Part shown: positions 1 through 5,779 of the stretch, in pieces
Layout of the letters: each line of letters begins with the position of its first letter
Position numbering within the stretch: the stretch's first letter is position 1
From: Bacteroidales bacterium
Lineage (GTDB): Bacteria > Bacteroidota > Bacteroidia > Bacteroidales > UBA932
Assembly: GCA_017615135.1 (NCBI GenBank)
Contig: JAGAAU010000005.1
Location: forward strand, 1 to 11,373
Length of the DNA: 11,373 nucleotides
Reading direction: 5' to 3'
Program-made: the position numbers and the translations under genes
Notes under the pieces: model-generated
Databases searched by the model: none
What the model was told of the DNA's origin: nothing
Seen by the model: the letters and a program-made list of their open reading frames with translations, nothing else

Positions 1-855
1 GGCGGTGGCTACGTTACCCACCACTACGTCCAGCTGTGGCCAGCGGGCCTTTATCTCCCGGAGTTTATCCATCACTCCCTTGCTGTGGCCATGTGCGGAG
101 TCCAGCACCACCGCATCTACGCCTTCGGCCACCAGCGCGGCCACCCTGTCCAGGGCGTCGTCCGTAATGCCTATGCCGGCAGCAACCCTGAGCCGCCCAG
201 ATGCGTCCTTGCAGGCGTTGGGATGGCTCTGTTCCTTGGTTATGTCCTTGTAGGTTATCAACCCCACTATCTTGCCCTCAGCATTTATCACAGGCAGTTT
301 TTCCACCTTGTGTTCCTGCAGTACCTTCTTTACATAGGCGCGGTCTGTCTGGGTGTCCATTATGGTTACCAGCCCCTTGCTTGTCATCGTATCCTCGATG
401 CTCACGCTCATGTCGGTCTGGAAGCGTACGTCGCGGTTGGTAACTATGCCCACCAGACGGTTGTCGCCGTCCACTACCGGGATTCCGCCGATATGGTTCT
501 CGCTCATAAGCCGGAGCGCATCGCCTACAGTCTGATCTTTATGGATGGTAACCGGGTCCATTATCATTCCGTTCTCCGCACGTTTCACCTTCCTGACCTC
601 CGCCGCCTGCTCTGTGATGGACATATTCTTGTGTATGACTCCGATTCCTCCCTCGCGGGCCATAGCGATGGCCATAGGCGCCTCCGTAACCGTGTCCATT
701 GCGGCGGACACGATGGGGATATTCAGAGGGATATTACGGGAAAACCGGCTTTCCAGCCGTACCTCGCGGGGGAGGACTTCGGAATAAGCCGGTATAAGGA
801 GCACATCGTCGAAGGTTAGACCTTCAGTTGAAATTCTTTCGGAAATGAATGACAT
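1..855 (-). CDS. guaB: IMP dehydrogenase, N-terminal 285 residues (cut by window edge)
   Basis: Cytoplasmic enzyme that oxidises IMP to XMP with NAD+, the committed step of guanine nucleotide synthesis. I translated the minus strand from the ATG at 855. It begins MSFISERISTEGLTFDDVLL, and the frame stays open for 285 codons to base 1. The barrel start is recognisable in GLTFDDVLLIPAYSE (12-26) and SAAMDTVTE (50-58). Two CBS domains are inserted at about 95-205, typical of bacterial GuaB, with VVDGDNRLVGIVTNRD (127-142) and the parallel INAEGKIVGLITYKD (190-204). The barrel then resumes with DSAHGHS (252-258) and VVGNVATA (278-285). The catalytic-cysteine loop and the flap lie beyond the edge; the family is usually about 490 residues. 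The start is 36 bp after the htpG stop, and a TAnnTTTG box in that gap suggests guaB may have its own promoter as well as possible read-through from htpG. Confidence 0.96.
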   Translation of the reverse strand, partial: MSFISERISTEGLTFDDVLLIPAYSEVLPREVRLESRFSRNIPLNIPIVSAAMDTVTEAPMAIAMAREGGIGVIHKNMSITEQAAEVRKVKRAENGMIMDPVTIHKDQTVGDALRLMSENHIGGIPVVDGDNRLVGIVTNRDVRFQTDMSVSIEDTMTSKGLVTIMDTQTDRAYVKKVLQEHKVEKLPVINAEGKIVGLITYKDITKEQSHPNACKDASGRLRVAAGIGITDDALDRVAALVAEGVDAVVLDSAHGHSKGVMDKLREIKARWPQLDVVVGNVATA

Positions 856-878
856 AGGCCGGACTTTGTTCGATGTGA

Positions 879-886
879 CAAAGTTA
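879..886 (-). promoter_or_regulatory. Putative Bacteroidetes -7 box for guaB
   Basis: On the minus strand this reads TAACTTTG, an exact match to the Bacteroidetes primary-sigma -7 consensus TAnnTTTG. It ends 23 bases before the guaB ATG, which would leave a 5' leader of roughly 15 bases. I see no good -33 TTTG at the usual distance, where the sequence is the end of htpG. An inverted repeat, ACTTTGT (863-869) and ACAAAGT (878-884), overlaps it and could be an operator or chance. The promoter role is inferred from the motif only. Confidence 0.35.
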
Positions 887-891
887 TAATT

Positions 892-2760
892 TTATTTCAG
901 CAGTTCTTCACTTCTTGAGATGAAATCTGCAAGATCTTTTCCCTTCAGCATGCCGTTCTGGAGCAGGGCAAGGTCTGCCAGCTGTTTGAGCAGTTGGGCG
1001 TTGCCCTCGCGATCCGCCCAGATTTTCTGAATCAGCGGATTTTCCATGTTTACTATGATGTTGAAGGATTCCGGCAGCTCTCCGTAGAAGTTCATCCCTC
1101 CGCCCAGGGCGCTCATATCGCGATAGCGTCGCATCCATTCGCTGCGGGTGATCATCAGGGCAGACCTTGTCTCTCCGAGGTTGCGGGCCTCCACCAGGTA
1201 ATCGTTCCCTTCGGGGAGCACTCCCTTCACCATTTCGTCCAGGGCCTTCTTGTCATCTTCGGACAGTTCGAGCTTGATTTCTTCCTCCTTGGGTATCAGC
1301 CTCTCCGGAGAGTCGGAATCTACGCGTGCGAAGCGGCAGTCTTTGAGTTTGTTCTCCAGCAGGTTTACGAAGTGGGAATCCAGCTCGCAGTCCATCAGCA
1401 GCACGTCGTAGCCCAGATTCTTTGCATCTTCGATGTTGCGGTACTGGCCCTGAGGGTCGCTGGCATAGAGGTACACCACTTTCTTGTCTTTATCTGTCTG
1501 GCTGCCCTCAATGGCGGTGCGGTACTCTTCAAAGGAGAAGTATTTGCCGTCCGTATTCTTGAACAGGGCGAAGTTGAGCGCGCGCTCGCAGAATTTTTCG
1601 TCAGAAATCATCCCGTACTCGATGAAGAGTTTCAGGTTGTCCCATTTCTCTTCCAGCTGGCTCCTCTGCTCCTTGAATATCTCCTCCAGGCGGTCTGCCA
1701 CCTTTTTGGTGATGTAGGTGCTGATTTTCTTCACGTTGGTGTCGCTCTGCAGATAGCTGCGGCTAACGTTCAGCGGGATGTCGGGGGAGTCAATTACACC
1801 GTGCAGCAGGGTGAGGAAGTCCGGTACGATATTGTCTACATGGTCCGTAACGAACATCTGGTTGCAGTACAGCTGGATGCGGTTGCGGTTTATGGCCATC
1901 CTTTCCTTTATCTTCGGGAAATAGAGAATTCCGGTAAGGTTGAAGGGATAATCCACGTTGAGGTGTATCCAGAACATGGGTTCCTCTTCCATGGGATAGA
2001 GGGCGCGGTAGAATTTCTTGTAATCTTCCTCTTTCAGCTCAGACGGAGCTTTGGCCCAGATGGGCTCGACATTGTTGATTACGTTGTCTTCATCGGTCTC
2101 TACGCTTTTGCCGTCTTTCCATTCGGTCTTTTTGCCGAACACTACCGGAACCGGCATGAACTTGCAGTATTTGTCCAGAAGTTCGTGTATGCGGCCGCGG
2201 GTGGCGAATTCGCGGTCGTTCTCGTCGTCTGAGATGTGCAGGGTGACGGTGGTTCCGCGCTCTTTGCGGCTGCCCTTCTTCATATCGTATTCGGGGGAAC
2301 CGTCGCAGCTCCACTTCACCGCTTCTGCGCCGTCCTGCCAGCTGAGGGTGTCGATGGTAACCTTGTCGGCCACCATGAAAGCGGAGTAGAACCCGAGTCC
2401 GAAGTGCCCGATAATGCTGCCCAGCTGGTCTTTGTACTTCTCGAGAAACTCTCCGGCGGAAGAGAAAGCTATCTGGTTGATGTATTTGTCTACCTCCTCT
2501 GCGGTCATTCCGATGCCGTTATCGGAGATTTTCAGGAGCTTCTTGTCTTCATCCACCTCCACGCACACCTTGAGCTCGCCTAGTTCGCCCTTGAAGGCTC
2601 CGCTGGATGCAAGAGCCTGCATCTTTCTGGATGCGTCTACTGCGTTGGCAACCAGTTCGCGCAGGAAAATTTCGTGGTCTGAATAAAGGAACTGCTTGAT
2701 AACCGGGAAGATGTTTTCGGTGGTTACACCAATCTTTCCCTTAAGTGTTTTCTCTGCCAT
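892..2760 (-). CDS. htpG: Molecular chaperone HtpG (Hsp90 family)
   Basis: ATP-dependent cytosolic Hsp90 chaperone that binds and remodels partly folded client proteins, acting as a dimer. The 622 residues contain all three family regions. The N-terminal GHKL ATPase domain shows ELVANAVDA (35-43, catalytic Glu35 and Mg-binding Asn39), DNGIGM (80-85), the lid motif GHFGLGFYSAF (118-128) and GTTVTL (169-174). The middle domain, about 215-480, contains YPFNLTGILYFPK (271-283) and the catalytic-loop arginine in NVSRSYLQSD (Arg334). The C-terminal dimerisation region completes it; there is no eukaryotic MEEVD tail. Length matches the E. coli protein; from memory some Bacteroides and Porphyromonas homologues are about 60 residues longer. 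The ATG start is preceded by the AT-rich stretch usual in this phylum, not by a Shine-Dalgarno. Upstream lies the unusual structured element described separately. Confidence 0.97.
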   Translation of the reverse strand: MAEKTLKGKIGVTTENIFPVIKQFLYSDHEIFLRELVANAVDASRKMQALASSGAFKGELGELKVCVEVDEDKKLLKISDNGIGMTAEEVDKYINQIAFSSAGEFLEKYKDQLGSIIGHFGLGFYSAFMVADKVTIDTLSWQDGAEAVKWSCDGSPEYDMKKGSRKERGTTVTLHISDDENDREFATRGRIHELLDKYCKFMPVPVVFGKKTEWKDGKSVETDEDNVINNVEPIWAKAPSELKEEDYKKFYRALYPMEEEPMFWIHLNVDYPFNLTGILYFPKIKERMAINRNRIQLYCNQMFVTDHVDNIVPDFLTLLHGVIDSPDIPLNVSRSYLQSDTNVKKISTYITKKVADRLEEIFKEQRSQLEEKWDNLKLFIEYGMISDEKFCERALNFALFKNTDGKYFSFEEYRTAIEGSQTDKDKKVVYLYASDPQGQYRNIEDAKNLGYDVLLMDCELDSHFVNLLENKLKDCRFARVDSDSPERLIPKEEEIKLELSEDDKKALDEMVKGVLPEGNDYLVEARNLGETRSALMITRSEWMRRYRDMSALGGGMNFYGELPESFNIIVNMENPLIQKIWADREGNAQLLKQLADLALLQNGMLKGKDLADFISRSEELLK

Positions 2761-2772
2761 AGTATTTTGTTT

Positions 2773-2886
2773 TTAATTTGTTCTTTCTGCTCTGCTGCTT
2801 TTTGCTGCCGGGCCCCTCCCGTTCACGAGGTCACGGGCGACTACGGTTTTTCTGTGGTTGTCCCACCAGCAAAAAACACGTCCCAT
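2773..2886 (-). CDS. Possible 37-residue small ORF upstream of htpG
   Basis: An ATG-started frame of 37 codons plus TAA fills most of the gap between the peptidase terminator and htpG. It begins MGRVFCWWDNHRKTVVARDL and ends KSSRAERTN, so it is basic and contains a CWWDN motif. Its ATG lies inside the terminator stem and there is no clear ribosome binding site. I do not recognise the peptide. The DNA under it can also fold as a compact RNA, so the open frame may be incidental. Evidence for translation is weak and rests on length and position alone. Confidence 0.22.
   Translation of the reverse strand: MGRVFCWWDNHRKTVVARDLVNGRGPAAKSSRAERTN
2799..2875 (-). other. Candidate structured RNA or leader element upstream of htpG
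   Basis: A 9-bp perfect inverted repeat, TTTTTGCTG (2799-2807) with CAGCAAAAA (2867-2875), closes a GC-rich domain containing two further hairpins. These are CCCGT/ACGGG (2818-2822 with 2833-2837) and GTGG/CCAC (2854-2857 with 2863-2866). On the minus strand this would be a small multibranched RNA ending about 38 bases before htpG. Its 5' arm is the U-tract of the preceding terminator and overlaps that terminator's 3' arm by two bases, so the two folds compete. I do not recognise it as a known riboswitch or leader family. Confidence 0.3.
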
Positions 2887-2906
2887 ACAATAAATGAGAC
2901 GTGTTT
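2871..2906 (-). terminator. Rho-independent terminator of the M49 peptidase gene
   Basis: Read on the minus strand, AAACACGTC (2898-2906) pairs with GACGTGTTT (2874-2882). The stem continues past one mismatch with CAT/ATG (2894-2896 with 2884-2886), around a 7-base loop. A run of U follows directly (2871-2876, the first three in the stem). It begins 48 bases after the peptidase stop. A small GC hairpin (GCGCC/GGCGC, 2923-2938) and the palindrome at 2940-2954 precede it in the same 3' region. Confidence 0.75.
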
Positions 2907-2939
2907 CCGAATGTCAAAATATGCGCCAGGCCGGGCGCT

Positions 2940-2954
2940 CTGACAAATTGTCAG
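2940..2954. repeat. Near-perfect palindrome abutting the peptidase stop codon
   Basis: CTGACAAATTGTCAG has 7-bp arms around one central base and sits directly against the TAG stop at 2955-2957. Such compact symmetry suits a dimeric DNA-binding protein better than an RNA hairpin, since no loop is left. No adjacent promoter is evident, so its role is unknown and chance is possible. Confidence 0.4.
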
Positions 2955-4931
2955 CTACAGGGTGTTGTATTTTGAATATTCCAGCATCTGCTGAAGGATT
3001 CCTTCCGGATAAACCAGTTTGTAGTCTATAATTTCGCCGCCTTTCTCTACCGGTACAACTGTAGGATTGAGGAAGCCGCCGTAAGGCTTGAGCCCGAGGG
3101 CCGCATAGCGTTCCTTCACCTCTTTGTGCAGCTGAGGATCGATGTTCACGGCATATTTTTCCACAAGGTCTTTGCCTGCGGCATAATCGCCCTCTGATTT
3201 AATGCGCTGTATCTCAGCGAGGAGTTCGGCAAACTGGCTGCGCAGAAGCTCATAATCTGTAACGCAGAAGTAGGTTTTGCCGTTGCGCTCGCGCTTCTCG
3301 ATGGCTCCGCCCTTCTCGAAGCACCATTCGGCGATGAGTTTGCGGTTCTGCATATGGGCCTCTGTATTGGGACGGCCGAGCTCTACACGGGTGAACTGCA
3401 CCATAAGCCCGTTGCGTATATAATTGTCGTATTCTGCCTTATAGGCGTCTTTGTCGGGCATTATTCCGAGCTCTACCATCTTGGGGTCTGCAGAGAAATA
3501 CAGTCCGAACAGGTCTGCGCGGGCCTCCTCGAGTGTTGAAGAGTATTCGCCCATGGCGGTGGTGGAAACTCCGGGGAGCAGCTGGCCGGACCCGTGTCCC
3601 AGACATTCGTGGAGGTCTGTATGCACCTCGCTGGCGTAGGACCCCCATTTGTGGGCCCTCTCAATCTCTCCCTCATCCCATGCGAACTCCCTCAGTGTGC
3701 TGTTGGGAGCTTCCTCGGCGCTGAAATCGTATGCGTGTGTAATGTTTGCAATAGTCACCGACTTAGACCCATATTCTTTGCGTATCCAGTCTGCGTTCGG
3801 GAGGTTTATGCCGATGGGAGTTGCGGGATAGGTGTCGCCGGATAGGCAGATGGCGTTGATGACTTTGGCGCTGATGCCGCGCACCTCGCTTTTCTTGAAC
3901 CTTGGATCGGCAGGGGAGTGATCCTCGAACCACTGTGCGTTCGCGGCAAGGATTTCCGTGCGTTTGGATGCCGCCGCATCCTTTATATTTACGTGCGCCT
4001 CCCAGGCCCCTTTGCGGCCGAGAGGATCGTTGTAATCTTCCACGAATCCATTAACGAAATCTACGGTGCCGATGGTGTCTTTAACCCACTCTATGTTGAA
4101 TTCGTCCCATTCGCGCAGGTCTCCGCTGCGATAGAAAGACACCAGCTTGGCCAGTGCGTTCTTTTGGATGTCGTTTTCGGCATATTCGGCCGCGGCTTCC
4201 AGCTCTTCGCAGATTCTGTCTATGGCCGCTCCATAAATTCCTCCGGACTTCCAGGCCTTCTCCACAACCTTACCGTCTTCCTTGACGAGCTTGGTATTCA
4301 GCCCGTAAGACACGGGATGGGGGTCTCCCTTCACCTCTATGGATGCATAATAATCTTCTACTTCGCCCCTTGTGAGGCCCTCGTAGAAGTTAACTCCGGA
4401 GAGCTTGACTATGTCTCCTTCTGAAGAGTTGCTCCTGCGCTGGGGGTATAGGGCCGGATCGTACATATAGGGTATGAGCAGATTGCTGTCTGCTCCAACC
4501 GCATCCAGCAGAGTCTTGAAGTACTCCTGGCTGCAGGTGGGGAAGAACTTGTCTTCCGCATAGTGATGATGTATGCCTGCGGAGAAATACACTCTTTTTG
4601 CGTATTCCTCGAAAGCGGCCCAGTCTTCTCCTTCACGGGGTCCGTCGTAATCTTTCAGGATGGCCTCCAGGGCGTGCTTCAGTTCTATATTGTGCGGACA
4701 GTTCTGGTCCCAGTAAATCTCGTTTCCGTACTTTGCGGCTTCTGAAAGGTGGTAGATGTACGCTTTCTGGTTAAGGCTGAGCTCTTCCCATCCGGGAACA
4801 GTATAACGCATTACCTTAATGTCTGCAAACTGGTCCAGCGTATAGCGGAACCCTTCCTCTTTCTTTCCGCAGGAAACTGCTGCGATTCCAGCGAGGGTAA
4901 TCAATGTCATTTTTACGATTCTTGTATTCAT
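2955..4931 (-). CDS. Dipeptidyl-peptidase III-type zinc metallopeptidase (family M49), predicted lipoprotein
   Basis: Zinc exopeptidase predicted to remove dipeptides from the N-termini of peptides. The 658-residue protein carries the M49 signature HECLGH (441-446) and EEARAD (468-473). By family analogy, His441, His446 and Glu469 bind zinc and Glu442 is catalytic. HECLGH is the form I recall from the characterised Bacteroides thetaiotaomicron DPP III, which is of similar length. The N-terminus MNTRIVKMTLITLAGIAAVS followed by Cys21 looks like a lipoprotein signal peptide, with a slightly atypical lipobox (A-V-S-C). The residues after Cys, GKKEE, contain the K-E-E pattern associated with surface export of Bacteroidetes lipoproteins. 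This suggests an extracytoplasmic role in peptide scavenging, unlike cytosolic eukaryotic DPP III; that location is inferred. The gene is divergent from radC and ends in a strong terminator, so it is probably transcribed alone. Confidence 0.93.
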   Translation of the reverse strand: MNTRIVKMTLITLAGIAAVSCGKKEEGFRYTLDQFADIKVMRYTVPGWEELSLNQKAYIYHLSEAAKYGNEIYWDQNCPHNIELKHALEAILKDYDGPREGEDWAAFEEYAKRVYFSAGIHHHYAEDKFFPTCSQEYFKTLLDAVGADSNLLIPYMYDPALYPQRRSNSSEGDIVKLSGVNFYEGLTRGEVEDYYASIEVKGDPHPVSYGLNTKLVKEDGKVVEKAWKSGGIYGAAIDRICEELEAAAEYAENDIQKNALAKLVSFYRSGDLREWDEFNIEWVKDTIGTVDFVNGFVEDYNDPLGRKGAWEAHVNIKDAAASKRTEILAANAQWFEDHSPADPRFKKSEVRGISAKVINAICLSGDTYPATPIGINLPNADWIRKEYGSKSVTIANITHAYDFSAEEAPNSTLREFAWDEGEIERAHKWGSYASEVHTDLHECLGHGSGQLLPGVSTTAMGEYSSTLEEARADLFGLYFSADPKMVELGIMPDKDAYKAEYDNYIRNGLMVQFTRVELGRPNTEAHMQNRKLIAEWCFEKGGAIEKRERNGKTYFCVTDYELLRSQFAELLAEIQRIKSEGDYAAGKDLVEKYAVNIDPQLHKEVKERYAALGLKPYGGFLNPTVVPVEKGGEIIDYKLVYPEGILQQMLEYSKYNTL

Positions 4932-4935
4932 GTCG

Positions 4936-4990
4936 CAAAAATAATACGTTTTTGGTATTTTTTTACGTTTTACAGATGCAGTTTTGCGGC
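4936..4990. promoter_or_regulatory. Divergent promoter region between M49 peptidase and radC
   Basis: This short AT-rich gap must hold both promoters unless radC is transcribed from inside the peptidase gene. On the minus strand TATTTTTG (4936-4943) matches TAnnTTTG, but it ends only four bases before the peptidase ATG, implying an almost leaderless mRNA. For radC I see no good -7 box. A direct repeat TACGTTTT occurs at 4945-4952 and 4964-4971, spaced 19 bp start to start. The promoter assignments are weak. Confidence 0.3.
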
Positions 4991-5677
4991 ATGACCATGA
5001 AGGAATTGCCGGCGGGGGAGAGGCCCCGCGAGAAAATGCTGACCAGGGGGCCGGAAGCCCTGAGCGACGGTGAACTGCTGGCTGTACTGCTGCGTACCGG
5101 AAACAGGGGAGAGACCGCCCTGGACCTTGCCCGGAAGATACTGGCTGCCGGGGGAGGGACCCTTACCGGACTGTATTCGATGTCTGCACAGAGACTCTCT
5201 TCCCTGAAAGGCATGGGCCCTCTTAAGGGCGCGTCGGTAACGGCCGCATTGGAGCTGGGGCGCCGGTTCTTTGCCGAAGGCTCGCCTTTCCCGCATACCC
5301 CGATGCTTACCGCCCGTATGGTCTATGACTATATGATACCCACCATGAAGGGGCTGGACCACGAAGAGTTCTGGATCATTTATCTGAACGACAAGAACTA
5401 TCCTTTGCACCGGCAGATGCTTACCCGCGGCGGAGGCAGTTCCACCGTGATAGATCCCCGTCAGGTTACGCGCAATGCCCTGGAAAAGAACGCTTCAGGC
5501 ATAATCATGGTGCACAACCACCCCTCCGGGAATCCTAACCCCAGCCAGATGGATATAAAGGCCACGGACCGCCTGAGACGCGCCGTAGAAGCCTTCTCCA
5601 TAGATTTGGCAGACCACGTAATCGTCTGCGACAATTCCTTTTTCTCTTTTATGCAGGACCGGATGGTGGTGATTTAG
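4991..5677 (+). CDS. radC: RadC family JAMM/MPN-domain protein
   Basis: Member of the RadC (UPF0758) family. Despite the name, a role in DNA repair is not established; homologues are often linked to recombination, competence and mobile elements. The 228 residues from the ATG at 4991 have the usual layout. The N-terminal helix-hairpin-helix-like region has LPAGERPREKML (6-17), ALSDGELLAVLLRTG (23-37) and LKGMGPLKGASV (72-83). The C-terminal metal-binding JAMM domain has the probable Glu126 in HEEFW and HNHPSGNPNPSQMD (175-188), supplying His175, His177 and Asp188. The frame is open back to 4904, but those extra residues would lie inside the divergent peptidase gene and do not fit the family, so I chose 4991; 4997 is an equally good ATG. 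It is the only plus-strand gene. Its last 29 bases overlap the antisense 41-codon lipoprotein frame. Confidence 0.93.
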   Translation: MTMKELPAGERPREKMLTRGPEALSDGELLAVLLRTGNRGETALDLARKILAAGGGTLTGLYSMSAQRLSSLKGMGPLKGASVTAALELGRRFFAEGSPFPHTPMLTARMVYDYMIPTMKGLDHEEFWIIYLNDKNYPLHRQMLTRGGGSSTVIDPRQVTRNALEKNASGIIMVHNHPSGNPNPSQMDIKATDRLRRAVEAFSIDLADHVIVCDNSFFSFMQDRMVVI

Positions 5678-5774
5678 GGGAAATACACCATGCCGGATGT
5701 TCCGTTTCCTCAGCAGAAGAAGAGCAGGCTGCCGCCAGGCACATCAGCGCAATAATCAGTCTAAAAGGCTTCAT
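5649..5774 (-). CDS. Very short lipoprotein, probably the truncated start of a larger gene
   Basis: A 41-codon frame starts five bases after the stop of the phosphoesterase gene on the same strand, as expected for the next gene in an operon. Its first residues, MKPFRLIIALMCLAAAC, are a convincing lipoprotein signal peptide: basic start, hydrophobic core, Cys17 after LAAA. SSSAEETEHP follows, a typical flexible acidic tether. The frame stops (TAA at 5649-5651) inside the 3' end of convergent radC, leaving only 24 residues after the cysteine and no recognisable domain. The simplest reading is a lipoprotein cut off when radC and this cluster were joined by a rearrangement. A genuine mini-lipoprotein cannot be excluded. 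The signal peptide is visible in the sequence; the truncation is inferred. Confidence 0.6.
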   Translation of the reverse strand: MKPFRLIIALMCLAAACSSSAEETEHPAWCISPKSPPSGPA

Positions 5775-5779
5775 TTATG

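Noticed and set aside
85..819. A 244-codon plus-strand frame at the left edge
   Set aside because: It is the antisense shadow of guaB, which reads continuously on the minus strand with CBS domains and IMP-site motifs.
994..2232. A 412-codon open frame on the plus strand
   Set aside because: It lies wholly antisense to htpG, whose domains and motifs are unmistakable. The translation is a low-complexity mirror of HtpG codons with no recognisable domain.
2923..2938. Small GC hairpin (GCGCC/GGCGC) as a second terminator of the peptidase gene
   Set aside because: The stem has only five pairs and is followed by ATATTTTG instead of a real U-run; the hairpin at 2871-2906 is far stronger.
4904..4990. 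Upstream extension of radC to an earlier ATG
   Set aside because: The extra 29 residues would overlap the first codons of the divergent peptidase, are Phe/Cys-rich, and do not resemble the RadC N-terminus, which begins at MKELPAGERP.
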